From: Triglochin maritima | Taxonomy: Eukaryota; Streptophyta; Magnoliopsida; Alismatales; Juncaginaceae | Assembly: GCA_963682175.1 (NCBI GenBank) | Contig: OY821774.1 | Coordinates: 40,004,201 to 40,068,200, forward strand | Length of the DNA: 64,000 nt | Direction of reading: 5' to 3' | Shown: one piece after another, positions 12,730-24,618 of the stretch | How the letters are laid out: each line of letters starts with the position of its first letter | How positions within the stretch are numbered: the stretch's first letter is position 1 | Notes under the pieces: generated by a model | Databases searched by the model: none | Told to the model about the DNA's origin: nothing | The model's input: the letters and a program-made list of their open reading frames with translations, nothing else | Program-made: the position numbers and the translations under genes

Positions 12730-13746
12730 TGTTGGATGTTAATCCAAAATTTGTGAAGGCAAAAATAGAGGAAAATGGTAGATAGTTTCGTGACCGGTCG
12801 ACCGAATTCTTCGGAACAGTCGACCAGATGGAGATCAGATGAATGCACGGTTAAACTGAAATTATCAGGAGCGTATCTTGGTAAGAGAATGGTCGACCGA
12901 TGTAAGACACGGTCGTCCAAAATTATCAGGAACTTTTCTTGAAAACGAAACGGTCAACCGGTAAAGACGGCGGTTGACCGAAATTATCAGGGTTTTTTCC
13001 AGATAAAGGAACGGTCGACCGACTAGGTTTTTCGGTCGACCGTTTGCCCACATTTTTGCACATATTAATAAGATATTATTGTTGATCAATGACTGGATTT
13101 AATTCTAATTGGTCAATGAAAGTTATGGGATGATGATATGTCAAAATATGATTGGTTTAGAGGAGAAATTAACATGAATCATGTGTAAGTGGTTTGCACA
13201 TGATGTGGGTTTGAGAGCATCCTATAAACATGTCTCTCCTCGTTCCTTTTTGTTAGGAGATACAGAATTCTCTCCTCGCCATATTTTCTCCATCCGTCCA
13301 TCAAATTACTCGCACTTAAGCTTATCAATCTTTAATTCAATGTTTGAATTTAGCTAATAACCCCTTCCAAGCTCTAAAGAGATTAATTAAGTGCTATAGA
13401 TTAAGCTCTTTAGAGCTTGGAACGGGTTATTAGCTAAATTCTAACATTGAATTAAAGATTCATAAGCTAGCTTCAGTCACTCTAATCTTGTTTAGAGTTT
13501 GGTGAACACTTGGAGGAAATTCCTCGAATGATTCAAGGTACAACTCGACTTCCGACTATTGAAAAGGGTTTAACAACTCTTTTAGGTATGATCAACTTAT
13601 GCATCTTAATATTGAGTAGTATACATGACATATTGAAATGCTGATAATGGAGTTTTGTATATAATTATTACATAAATATGAAAATCGATCCGGGTTGCGT
13701 ATAAAAATTTAAAAAATATATATACAAGCATAGGGAATAAAATACA
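12730..13746 (+). mobile_element. Copia-type 5' LTR (family C)
   Basis: Starts TGTTGGATGTTAATCC, a common copia LTR opening, and ends AATACA just before a primer-binding site. A candidate TATA box, CCTATAAACA, lies at 13221-13230. The upstream part (12790-13045) carries about nine copies or variants of CGGTCGACCG. The transcribed part contains a long near-perfect hairpin (13330-13457). A partner 3' LTR was not found. The internal region is interrupted by the CACTA element that starts at 15402. Confidence 0.7.
13330..13457. repeat. 52-bp inverted repeat (hairpin) inside the copia LTR
   Basis: Arms 13330-13381 and 13406-13457 are reverse complements with two or three mismatches, separated by 24 bp. 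Arm 1 contains TTAGCTAATAACCCCTTCC. The hairpin lies about 100 bp after the LTR TATA box, so LTR transcripts would carry it. Confidence 0.9.
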
Positions 13747-13750
13747 AAGG

Positions 13751-13761
13751 TGGTATCAGAG
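13751..13761 (+). promoter_or_regulatory. Retrotransposon primer-binding site
   Basis: TGGTATCAGAG, complementary to the 3' end of plant initiator tRNA-Met, lies 4 bp after the end of the copia LTR. Confidence 0.85.
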
Positions 13762-15401
13762 TTTTTTGTTCATATTTTCAATAATTAGGTTATTTAATAA
13801 GGTTTAGTTTACTATCTCTCAATTGAATAATTCGTGTTTTTGCCCTTTTCGAGTCCTTTTTTATTTTTGATGGATGCATAGGAATCATGGATTTTTATGT
13901 TTCTTATTTTCCTACATTACTTTATAATGTTAGAAAATATGTTAACCATTAAGATCAATGGATTAATTCTGATCTTTAAGATGAAACAAAGACATTGGGA
14001 CTATTTTGTCGACTTTGATTCTAAAAATTCTTTTTAGAGTTTGAAATGTTTTAAAATATGTAATATGAATGTTAGAATGAAGTTTTAGACTTGTGTCTAA
14101 TTGTGTAAATTTTTTGTTTATTTTGAATGATTATTTACTTAGAATTGACAAGAACCAAAAGGGACAAATAAGTTTATTTTCCTTAAAGTTTTCTTTTGGG
14201 AATTTAGATAAACTTCGGTTCAAATATTTTTGTATTTTTAACTAAGCATGCTTGAATCATTTTAAATGATTTTTGAATTATCTAAATGAGAGATGAATGA
14301 TCAACTAAATAGTATAAAATAGCATATGCACAATTGTTGTACTTGTTCTGTTTTGCAGGAATAAGTGAGTTTATATGTTCCCATCAAAGTCATATGTGAA
14401 TGAATGATATATATATATATATATATATCATTTGTATTATTAATTAATCACAATGGCTTATGTATATGTAAAATCCTTATTTTTGTATGCATGCATAAGA
14501 GATGAGTTTACATAGGACTTGCACTAGCCAATTTAGTTTTGATAAGATTCAAATTGTGAGATGCATGTTTAAATATTATTCAATATTTACATCCATGGTG
14601 CAAGAAGAAGAAGCAAAGGCCAAAGGTGCGGGAACGTATAAACTCACACCAATGTGTGAATGAATTTATTTTATGTTTGTGTGCTTGCCTTGTATGTGAT
14701 TGAATGATTGAATGGTTAGGATATGTATGAATGAATGCATATACGACTACCTAAATTCTAGTATCACATATAAATTGTTTAACTGTCCAAACTAAAAATT
14801 AAGAAAACATTTCTTTCTTATTTCATCCACTAGAAGTCATCGATTGAGAAATGTTCTGCCTGCCCTTAGCGAAAGATAGTTTCCACAATCTTTGGAAATA
14901 ATAAGAGATATTAGGATAGTCATTGTTAGGCCATCAATAAATATATAAAGTGAGTTTCACCTTTAGTGGATACTAAGTGTATTTGTTCATGGATACAATT
15001 GACAATCGTATCTCATATCAAATGAATTAAGCTTTCTTAACAAAATTTGAGCCATCACTCGATTTTGAGAAAAGAGAGTTTTTCTGAGGAGGATTGGACA
15101 AATTCGCTCTTAATCAAAATGACAAAAATCATAAGAGTTTGAAAAAATGCACAAGTTTTCAAATTTTCAAAATGGTTATGATTAGAAAATGATTCTTACC
15201 TTGAGTTTATGACATATTCGATACTCTTAGCTAGCTTATGTTATGAATGATAGGATATTGTATGACTGCAATTATGGACATATTTATTTATTTGCAGTAT
15301 AGATTTTATATACATAATCTAACATAAAACCTTATAAATTATTTTGTAACAAGTAGAACATTCAACTTATTATGCGATCCATGATTGAAAAACATCCACC
15401 A
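13762..15401. other. Non-coding leader or internal region of the copia element
   Basis: About 1.6 kb of AT-rich sequence with no protein match, between the primer-binding site and the CACTA left end. A short (TA)n tract lies at about 14408-14428. The copia gag that resumes after the CACTA element (about 23421) may belong to the same retroelement, making this its untranslated leader. That link is an inference. Confidence 0.4.
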
Positions 15402-15424
15402 CACTACTGCAGAAAAGGGAATAT

Positions 15425-15745
15425 ACGTCGGATGTACAGGGGTATATACGTCGGATATAAGCATTCTCAGATCCGATGTCTATGTGTACATCATCTTTAC
15501 ATAGACGTCAGACGCGCTAATTCCGACGTCTATTCATAAAGAATAGACGTTGGTTGTACATATCAGCTGACGTCTATACTTAAAGAATAGACGTCGGTCC
15601 TTTTAGGTATAGACGTCGGTGAAATAACAAACCACGTCTATTCTTTAGGAATAGACGTCATCTGATACATACAACCGACGTATATACCTTTCATCAGGGG
15701 AATAGACGTCGGCTAATACAAACATCCGACGTCTATTCCTAAAGT
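15425..15745. repeat. CACTA left subterminal repeats
   Basis: About a dozen direct and inverted copies of the 11-mer ATAGACGTCGG and variants. They are the likely binding sites of the element's own DNA-binding protein, as in En/Spm. Confidence 0.85.
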
Positions 15746-16084
15746 TGGACAAAAACAAATAATAGCATCCTGCACACTTGTATTTAGTCATCATATTTGT
15801 AATTCGTGTACATACAACTTGTACCAAATTCGTTCACAAATACATACACACTTTCATCCACATGTACATACAAGCATACATGCACAAACACAAACATACA
15901 ACATACATGCACAAAAACAAACATACAAGCATACACAATCATTCAACACACTTGGAATTAATTCATACATAAACAATTGACATTCATTCTAAAATTGAGG
16001 CGATTATATTAAGGCATAAATTGTATGTTTGTAATACAAGTGAACTTGTTAACTAAATTACAAAAAAATGTTAGTGACAGGAGA

Positions 16085-17000
16085 ACCTCTTAGTTCATCA
16101 ACATGTTTCTGATAAAATAACGAGTCCATTGGTCGTGAGTTTCATCGAGCTCTTGTTGCGAGAACGGATCACTACTTTTTGGGATGACCTATCAAAATAC
16201 AAGTAAAAATTTTAATATCTAAATATTGAAACTACAATTATACAAGTGAATAACGATCTATATTACCTCTCATAGGCATACGTCTTGAGTTGCCAATTCG
16301 AGGATTTCCTCCATGTATCTCATTACGTAGTAAGCACATTCCGTATTTCCAACCTGCTTCCGGTACTTCAAACATAGAAATTCGCTAAATATATGTTCCC
16401 AACTTAGTTAACAAAAATGGGAGAGAATGTACTCTCATTCCATGTCATGTTATTCCTGCTTTTGTGATTGTTCTCCTGCCACCTAAAGCTATGTAAACCT
16501 TAATTGCCCTGAGTAGCACAAGTTAAACCTTCATTCAATAATACTAATAAAACTCCACAAATTACAAATACGATGACTAAAACGAACTTACAGATTTAGA
16601 AGTTTCTTTATTGAGTCCCTTGGTTTATTCGACCCCAACGGATCAAACCAATATGCCGAATTAGCCGTGGGGCATACAACGACAAGCATCCAATGAGTCA
16701 TGTTATATATATAATTAGAAGTTTATTACAAAATAAAATTCCACTTTGAATTACAAAGTTTACGTCTCATGATAAGGGAGCAGATAATATCTTTTGTCAT
16801 CTTCTTTCATAAGAGTCTCAAGCTGACCCGATTTATCGTCATTCCCGTATATATATGTAGATGGACTGATAAATCCAAATATTTGATTGTCGGGAATGAT
16901 TGACCTTCTGGCGTCATAAAGATGTCTACAAGAGTAAAAATTACACTTTATTACAGTTTCAATAAAATTATTCAATACATTTCATTTTATACCAAAGAAA
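16085..17000 (-). pseudogene. C48 (Ulp1-like) cysteine protease exons of the CACTA element
   Basis: Read on the minus strand, three separated exon-like blocks give an Ulp1 C-terminal core. HWMLVVVCPTANSAYWFDPL holds the catalytic His (codon at 16693-16695) and Asp (16642-16644). A later block KQVGNTECAYYVMRYMEEI holds the oxyanion Gln and the nucleophile Cys (16336-16338). A further upstream block (16760-16975) includes a QIFGFISPS-like segment. All four key residues survive. An intermediate block (16430-16500) has a frameshift or an unresolved splice. In plants this protease often forms the C-terminus of the CACTA second gene. It would be predicted to cleave SUMO-type isopeptide bonds, but transposon versions are untested. 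Splicing was inferred by eye. Confidence 0.7.
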
Positions 17001-17004
17001 ACAT

Positions 17005-18962
17005 TTACTTCACTTGCACGTCGATAATCATGATACACAATGAATCCATCGCCAAGAACTGCATAATATCCTCTTTGGTGACGTACAAAGCTGGAGGCAA
17101 CCCTTTATCCCCCTCCTTTAAATCCCAGCTACTAAAGGATTGCGATTCCCTACCTACCATACATTTATAAAACGTTTTGCACCTACTTGGAAGCAAATTA
17201 ATGTTGATCGAAGATTGGTTGTTTGACCCTTTTCTCCGGGGGCTTGACACCTTACATATATATATACAACCGTTAAAAATACAATTGTTAACAAATTTGA
17301 AATTTAAAGTCTTTCAAAATTAAAGTATACCTCATGTTTGTTGTTTATCTCTACTAAATAACTAGGCCACCTCACGAACCCATCGATAGCATCGCCGAGA
17401 GTAACAATCTCTTCTTCCGGAAATGGCACCAAAGCATCAACATCTAAGCAACTCCCCACTGCAACATTCACTTCTCCCTCTCCAACCTCTGTGAAGTGGT
17501 ATCTGGTGATGTTATAAACTTTCCCGTGTCCCACCAATCATCGATCAGGGTCTTCGACAAATAAAACAATCTAGATCCATCCTCGAACTTTCCAAACGAG
17601 GGACGGCCAACGAGGGCCAATTCTCGAGAATGAGCCACAAAATCATATTGTCGATCGGGGTGGAACACTGGCTGCACTGGAGGAGTGGTCTCCGGGGAAG
17701 AATCGGTCCTACGACGGGTAGGAGAAGTGGGCAAATCACGATCCAATCTCTCCAAAACAAGTTGCACCGTATTCTTCAAATTTGTGATCTCTTGCTGGCA
17801 TTTTGTATGACCTGTTGACGAAGTAGACCATTGAGTCTTTTCATAATATTGTCGCAGTCCAACTCTACTCCCTACCCCTGCACACGACCGGGGTGTTCGT
17901 CGTTTCCCAAGGCCTCGCGTAGAATATCATTCCGACCATTGGAAGTAAATTATCCTTGATATTGTCTCAACTTCAGAGAGTCCTAAAGTTTAAAAAAATA
18001 TTTACCAACAATTGAAAAATATAAAATTACTTAATCTGAATTAATAACATATACAACTTACTATCTTCGAGCCGATCTCTTGCGACTCGTCTGTGATGTA
18101 CTCCCCTCTGGAGTTTACTCTCGCTCTCTTCCAAGAATGACAACAAGCTACGGGAGAAAGAGGAGATAGGTTACTTGCTTGCTCCTCACTCATACCGGAG
18201 TCAATTGCCTCTTGTTTCTTTAGAACAATTTTTTCAGCCATCATTTGTGCTTCTAACTTTTGGTACCCCGCTCGATACATACGATGTGTATACTTATTAG
18301 AAGATCTAATCTTTTGGTTTTTGGCTCGGATGACCTAAAACCAAGTTGATTAGATTGTCATTTAAAATAATAACTTAATAACTTCATATTCTAAATTAAA
18401 CTCAGTTACCTCAAACTTTGGGCTATCTCTGGATTTTCTGAATTGCTCCCATTGATTCGGAGTGATAAAGTTATAGACATTGCATGAATTTCTATCTTGG
18501 TAGTCTCCGAATATGTACTTATTCGTTAAATTTGTTTTGAAATCCTTCTAACAAACCGACATGTATGTATTCCACTTTTTCTTCAACTTGTCAGTGGATT
18601 GGAACTCAAAAGATTCCTACAACATGTTAACTTTATATATCTCAAAAGTTCAACTAAAAATATAGAAATCTATAATGGAATCATTGCCTGCACATTATCC
18701 CATATATGTCCTTCAACTTCTCAACTACATCAGCCCAACTCGACAAACAAATGTCAACGTTGGCCATCGCTAAGCTACCCAAATAATTTTTCCAATTATT
18801 AGACAGCATGCCTATCGGCTCAAGACGGTCATCAAACTGGATTGGAACTCTACCATCTGTATTTCTTCTCCCCACGAATTCTTTCATGAGACAAGGACTT
18901 CGTGAACTGTATGTCTTCGAGCCTTCAGACTCTGATGGAGTGAGTTTCTTTTTCGGAGCCAT
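17005..18962 (-). pseudogene. CACTA second gene (Transposase_24, Ptta/En/Spm type)
   Basis: Starts at MAPKKKLTPSESEG (18962 downward) and continues as exon-like blocks. The first has a LKDIYG segment, the next (18400-18560) a FITPNQWEQFRKSRDSP-like motif diagnostic of Transposase_24. Then come MYRAGYQKLEAQMMAEK (18280 downward), an ERLDRDLP linker and an acidic, Pro-rich stretch. It reads into the C48 protease blocks without a clear end, so one long multi-exon gene is likely. In characterised En/Spm elements the corresponding protein binds subterminal repeats. Here those would be the ATAGACGTCGG repeats at both ends. Several blocks do not join without frameshifts, so I call it a pseudogene, though unresolved introns could explain part of that. 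Confidence 0.7.
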
Positions 18963-19034
18963 GATACTATAAAAGATAAACTCAAAGCATTAAAAAAATA
19001 AAAAGTCAAGACATTAGATGGTTATTACAATGTG

Positions 19035-20327
19035 TTACAAGAAAATTTGCACATTTACTGTTTTTGTCCTTAATGGATTTTCAATCCATATACCTTCACC
19101 GTGGTCATCTCTAAACATACAAGTCTCAACATTTATTTCTTCATCTACTGAGTTCAACTCAGGTGCTTGCTTAGAGAAAGGTGATGTCTCTTCATACTCG
19201 ATCAGACTATCATCTGATATAATTTTTTTCTTCCCTTCCTGAATTACTGCCCATTTTCTTATCACATGGATTAGGCACATAGAAGACTTTTTTCGCTTGG
19301 GAAGCGAGAATAAAAGGTTCTCTTTTATACCCTTTTTTTTTGAAAAATCAATTAAAGTGAACCCATAGTCATCCACTCGAACTCCACTTTTATTATCAGC
19401 CCACTTGCATCTAAATACAGGTACTTTGAATTTAACAAAGTCTAGCTCCCATATGTCTCAATTACACCGTAATAGGACATGTCGACGTATACATGATTCT
19501 TGTCTTTACAAGTAGACACATGCAAAGACTATGCTATTAAGGCGACACCACTATTCTGAACAACACTTTTGGCATCTTCACATACTGTGTAGAAAGAATA
19601 TCCATTGATATCATAATCACTGTAACTTATAACAACAGAATGCGGTCCATAGGCCAACCATTGTAATGTCTCAGAAACATCACGCTTGTAAGCCACATTT
19701 TTGAACCAAGAGATGAAATTTATGTTGTGACTATTTATTACTTTTTGATCACTCCACAAAGAATTTCTTTCCTTTAGAAACTTCATGTGTTCATTTAGGT
19801 AATGTTGAACTTCATTAGAATTGCACAACACATAAAAATATGTTGTCATTAAGTCCTCGCCATTTGGATTTAACATTTTCATCCCACGTGTCCCTTTACC
19901 ATTGGCACGTTTATCATGACGATTCTTCGGAAGTCCAACAATTTTGGTGTTTGCTAGGTATCCAGCGCAAAACTAGATAACCTCCTCAGCTATGTATCCT
20001 TCAACAATACAAGCATCTGGCCTTTGACGATTTTTACAATAATCTTTCAACACTTTCATATAACGCTCGAAAGGATACATCCACCTTAAAAAACTGATCC
20101 ACACAATTTAACTTCTCTAACCAAATGAATAACTAGATGAATCATAATGTTGAAAAAAGCAGGGGGAAAGAACATCTCCAACTGACATAATGTCACCATA
20201 ATTTCATTCTACCAGTTATCTAAGTGCACGGGATCGACCACTTTACTGCAAATCTTATTGAAAAAGGAACACAACTTTATTATTGCATGTCTAACATCTT
20301 TCGGTAATATGGATCTCAGTGCTATAG
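19035..20327 (-). pseudogene. 3' part of CACTA TNP2 transposase (DUF4218 and DUF4216 regions)
   Basis: Continues the TNP2 reading after the inserted LTR. Near 20327-20100 the minus strand reads LPIALRSILPKDVR and then a LCSFFNKICSKVVDP block typical of DUF4218. Block 19529-19882 includes FISWFKNVAYKRDVSE and a WLAYGP motif. Block 19035-19376 opens VDDYGFTLIDF, the start of DUF4216. Stops between blocks (for example in the segment at 19880-20100) show the gene is dead. The first block joins seamlessly with 21600 once the LTR and its GTAA duplication are removed. Confidence 0.75.
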
Positions 20328-20331
20328 GTAA

Positions 20332-21595
20332 TGATTGACATCATTTCATGCTTACATTTGCATCTTATATCCATTATCTTTCACCTAAACAATGCTACGT
20401 GACGAGTTTTATGTTTGAGTTTCAGAAATAAAGAGGTTTGAAGAGAAGAAGCATAAAAGGACCCAAAAGCAAGAAAAAAGACTGAGTTGAAAGATTCAAG
20501 GACTAAGATACAAGATCAAAGGACCTGAATGCAAGATAGAAGGACCAAAGAGCAAAATAGAAAACTCCACACCATCATGGGGAGTATTTTGGCAATTCTA
20601 TTCGGGTCGGAGCTCCAAAAGCAAAGTAGATGCGTCAAAGACCAACAAAGATATCCAGAAAAGCCCACATCGAGGGATTGTCCCTGATTACCTTTTTCTA
20701 TGGCTATAAATAGAACTCTTCACCTTCTATTGTAAACTACTCATTGCTTGATGGCATTCTCTCTACTAGGGAGTAAAGCCTTGAAGCAAAACTCAAGGTG
20801 GAGAAGAATGCTACCTTCAATGTGAGTCATTGTTAATAAAATAATTGTTCTTAGTTTCTTTTAATCTTGTCTTTTAATTCTTGCATGTTTCTTTAGTTTA
20901 TGTTTCTTTCAATTAGCTTCTTTAATGTTCCTTTCTTGCTTAGTTGAATTTCCTTTCAGTATAATGTTTCGTTTGTTAATGTATGTAGTGTAATGATTAG
21001 TGAGTAGTTCCATCCCCTTTGGGGGTGGAGTAGATGTTTGTACATGTTATGTAGATGGTATGAATGCTAGATATTATAGTTTGTGAGAGATATTAGTATG
21101 CTTGCTTGAATTAATAAGAACTTTACTTGATGGTTTCTGTCATAGTTAGGTACACTTCATGCTCGTTATGTTCTTAATAACAACCTTGCATTGCTCATAT
21201 TAATCACCTAGGTTAGTGTTGTAAATGATAGGTCTTTTCATTAGGTACTTCTTATGCATTAACAAACACTAACTAACTTGAGCTTCTTGTATGCATTCAC
21301 CACCACACTTATTTCATGTGCACACACACACTCCACCCCTTAGGGGGTTTTCATTCCTGAGTTTTATCTTCCTTCATTAGTTGCTTCGTTTAGTTTGTTT
21401 TGTCATTTCATTTCATGCTTTCTAGTTTCCTAGTTTAGATTAATGTAGTTTAGTGTAATCAATCTTTCTCTCCTTTCTTTCCCACTCGCCTTCGCACAAA
21501 CCAAAAGTCGACACACCTCCCTGTAGATCGACCCGTATTTGCCACCGCTTCAACGCGGCCGTGCACTTGCGGTTTAATATAAAACGAATTAATCA
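20332..21595 (+). mobile_element. LTR family B, complete copy 2, inserted in TNP2
   Basis: A 1264-bp unit with TGATT...AATCA ends, flanked by the direct repeat GTAA (20328-20331 and 21596-21599). Removing the unit and one GTAA restores the TNP2 codons for QLLPIAL on the minus strand, which fixes both termini exactly. It contains a TATA box (CTATAAATAG, 20704-20713) and AATAAA-like signals, as expected of an LTR, and no coding sequence. It is therefore a solo LTR. Four other copies or fragments lie in this window. Confidence 0.85.
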
Positions 21596-21599
21596 GTAA

Positions 21600-22510
21600 C
21601 AACTGTTACATTAAAGTGTGACAATCATGAGACTTCATCCACACAAGTTTCAAATCCTTCATAACAACAAGACTACTGATATTTGAAGAATAACCTTGTG
21701 GAACCCTTACATCGGGCAAACACTGACAGAGAATTCTTTTCTCCTTTCGACAATGTATAACTAGCTGGAGGTAAGTAATTCATGTCTCCTTTCTTCTCTG
21801 GTGCCAACATTGCTCGTATACCAAGATCAACAAGATCAAGTCTTGCATTATATCCATCTTTGGTTTTACCATGTATGTTCAACATAGTGCCAACAAGACT
21901 ATCACAAACGTTTCTCTCTACGTGCATCACATCAATACAATGTCTAACTTCTAAAGTTTTCCAGTAAGAGATATCAAAAAATATGGATCTTTCTTTCCAA
22001 CTAATTTTGTCGTTTACTCGCTTGTACGGTTTTCCAAATTCACATTCAACGTTTACACGTTCATACACCTTTTCGACGCTGATTTCAACTGGCGGATTCT
22101 GAAACTCCTGTTTTCTGTTAAATGTCTTCTTCAACCGACGATAGGGGTGGGAGTTCGGTAAAAATCTCCGATGACCAAGATAGACTATCTTAGAACAATT
22201 AACTAGTTGCAAAGAGCATGTATTTTCTTCGTAGATTTGACAAGTTTTATGACCTTTGACTGAATATCCTGACATATTACCATAAGCTGGAAAGTCATTA
22301 ATCGTGCAAAATATCATTGCACGCATTATGAACGACTCCTGACGATAAGAATCAAAAACTGGCTCTCTGTCATCCCACAATCTCTTTAGGTCATCAATTA
22401 AAGGTCTTAAATACACATCGATGTCGTTTCCAGGTTATTTCGGACCAGAAATCATTAAGGACAACAAAATATATTTGTGTTTCATGCATAACCACGGGGG
22501 CAGATTGTAA
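21600..22510 (-). pseudogene. 5' part of CACTA TNP2 transposase (Transposase_21), truncated
   Basis: The minus-strand reading starts near 22510 with NLPPWLCMKHKYILLSLM and LISGPK, then an in-frame TAA (22435-22437) where the family has Gln, then PGNDIDVYLRPLIDDLKRLW. It continues through DFPAYGNMSGYSVKG, CHRRFLP-like and HCIDVMHVERNVCDS blocks, all hallmarks of TNP2. A one-base frameshift near 21737 shifts the end (family sequence CQCLPDVRVPQGYSSN resumes in another frame), then KSHDCHTLM leads up to the LTR insertion. The N-terminal part of TNP2 upstream of 22510 is missing. In live elements this protein catalyses excision and insertion. Confidence 0.85.
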
Positions 22511-23159
22511 ATATAGATAGATCTAAACCACACTTGATTGATAATTGATTAATCAGACAACACATAAACCTCATACAACAACAACAACAAACCATGCATT
22601 TAATCACAAACTAAATGATTTTCAACCAACACAATACCACAAACAAATCATAAATAACAAACACAAATCCGACATGCAAAAAAATCAATTTCACACAATT
22701 AACAACCAAATGCATCACAAATCTCCACCAACTATCAACAAATAAACAATGCAAACAACACAAACCCTACCGAATGCAACTTAAGAACACATTATCCACA
22801 TTTCAACTCAACTGAAAAATCCAAATACGAAACATCGAAATGAGCGAACATCCGCGCCAACCAGTCGATTGTCGTTGGATCCGAACGAGAGGAGAAGTTT
22901 ACCAAGACAGAGAAGACACATAACTCCACCTAAAATCCGAAACTAAATGAAACTCTTACGGTGGTTAGGGATGTGGAGGAAGACAGAGGAGATGACCTGA
23001 GAACAGGACGAGAGGTTGGGACATCACTGCGGTGCCAGAGATTGCTGTAGATCAGTCGGAGATCGGTCGCGGAGGAGGGTTCGGTCGCGGAACAACTAGG
23101 GTTTGGTTGGTTTTTCGTCTAGAATGAATGACAAAATGCAACTATTCGATTTCTTTAAG
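22511..23159. other. Non-coding interior of the CACTA element
   Basis: A-rich, then a GA-rich segment with no coding match, between the truncated TNP2 and the right subterminal repeats. It may hold the element promoter for the minus-strand genes. Confidence 0.4.
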
Positions 23160-23410
23160 ACCTATAGACGTCGGATGTTATAGACAACCGACGTCTATGC
23201 CCCCAACATCTATAGGCATGGCGGTATAGACGTCAGTTGTCCATAACATCCGACGTCTATAGGGTATAGACGTCGGATGCAATGGGTATTCCAACATCCG
23301 ACGTCTATAGGTCGACGTCTATAGGGTATAGACGTCGGATGCAATGGGTATTCCAACAACCGACGTCTATAGTACCCCATAGCCGTCTGTCGTTACCAAG
23401 GCCAACGTCT
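23160..23410. repeat. CACTA right subterminal repeats
   Basis: Repeated CCGACGTCTATAGG and its reverse, including a near-exact local duplication of the block GGTATAGACGTCGGATGCAA (about 23264 and 23326). Matches the left-end motif family. Confidence 0.85.
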
Positions 23411-23420
23411 ATTCTATCTT

Positions 23421-24618
23421 CGCCCAACTAGACAGCAAATGATGACTCCAACTTCAATAGCTGGCAGATCAAGCTCAGCATTGTGTTAAAGTTTGAAATA
23501 CTATCTCACATTTTGGATGGTGAAATCCCAAAATTGAGTAAGAATGCAACCGATGAGAACATGAGGCCGTAGCAAAGTGGGAAGACTAAGAGAATCAAGT
23601 TCACGCTCTAATGCTTGCCTCTATAGGTGACTCACTTCAAGTGAAATACTTGGACTCAAAACCCAAGAAGACCATGGAAGCACTCACCAAGATGGTTATG
23701 GATAGCGTTAGGAAAGAGCATTATAAAACCACCATAGCACTCACAAGGTGCCACATGGTGGAGGGAACGTATGTGTCCATGCATTTTCTCACAATGCAAG
23801 GATATGTTGAAAAGTTAGAGAAGCTCTCATCTCCAATGCCCAAGGACATTGCAGAAGACCTGATTCTTGACTCTCTAGCCTCGTCCTACAAGGACTATAT
23901 CATGCATTACCATGTGTGTGAGAAAGGGGTGAGTCTTGAGGAGCTTCATAACGCTCTCAAAACGGATGAAGTTGATATGGGCAAAGGCAAGGACAAGAAT
24001 ATCCTAGCCATTCATGGTGGAAGTAGAAAGATTCCCAAAGGTAAAGCGAGTGGCAAGAACAAATTAGCCAAAAAGGCGTTAAAGGGAAGTGAAATAGGGG
24101 GGGCTCATACGAGCACCTCAAGGAGGAATTCCTCGAAATCTCTGACTCTTAACATGGAATGTTTCAACTGCGGTGGAAGATGACACATCCGCCGTAATTG
24201 CCCTAAGTACAAGAGGACATTGACAATGGAGTAATTGAGCGCAAACACCCTAAAAAGACTAAAGGAATATTTGTTTTTGAGATAAATTTAGCCACCTCTA
24301 TCCATGATTGGGTACTCAATACCGGATATTGTGCTCACATAATTTCCAATGTGCAGTTACTAAAGGACAGGATGGAACTCGCAAAAGGCAAAATCATTTT
24401 GAAGGTCGGAAATAGTGCAAACGTTGCTGCGATTGCACAAAGCTCCGTTAATCTTCAGTTATCTAGTGGCTTAATTTTAAGTGTAGAGAATGTCTATTAT
24501 GTGCCTTCGATTAGCAGGAATATTATATATGTATCAAGTTTAGATATGGATGGTTTTGTAATAAAAGTTTCACACTCTTGCATGTCTTTATCGAAGAATG
24601 AAATTTTCTATGCAAATG
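23421..24618 (+). pseudogene. Copia gag-protease fragment
   Basis: Gag (UBN2 type) begins near FAQLDSK...DDSNFNSWQIKL, continues with HILDGEIPKLSKNATDENM, a stop or frameshift near 23570, then a long frame from 23611 (MLASIGDSLQVKYLDSKPKK...). A zinc knuckle follows at 24157-24205 (CFNCGGR, stop, HIRRNC), with a TGA at the position before His. The protease region reads WVLNTGYCAHI where active copia proteases have Asp-Thr-Gly, so the catalytic Asp is changed to Asn. The frame ends where the family B LTR is inserted (24619). Integrase, reverse transcriptase and RNase H are absent. It may be the continuation of the copia LTR at 12730, split by the CACTA element (inference). Confidence 0.8.

Larger units (their letters stand above)
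15402..23420 (-). mobile_element. CACTA (En/Spm) DNA transposon carrying a C48 protease
   Basis: The left end starts CACTACTGCAGAAAAGGG, followed by repeated ATAGACGTCGG motifs. The same motif family, in both orientations, fills 23160-23410 at the right end. The right TIR is degraded: no TAGTG was found, and copia gag coding begins about there. Minus-strand coding follows the plant CACTA layout: TNP2 (Transposase_21), DUF4218 and DUF4216 regions, then a Transposase_24 gene ending in a Ulp1-like protease. A complete family B LTR is inserted at 20332-21595. Stops and frameshifts make it non-autonomous now. Confidence 0.85.

Noticed and set aside
12645..13089. Minus-strand ORFs 12645-12920 and 12865-13089
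   Set aside because: Formed by the palindrome array in the copia LTR; no domain or conservation.
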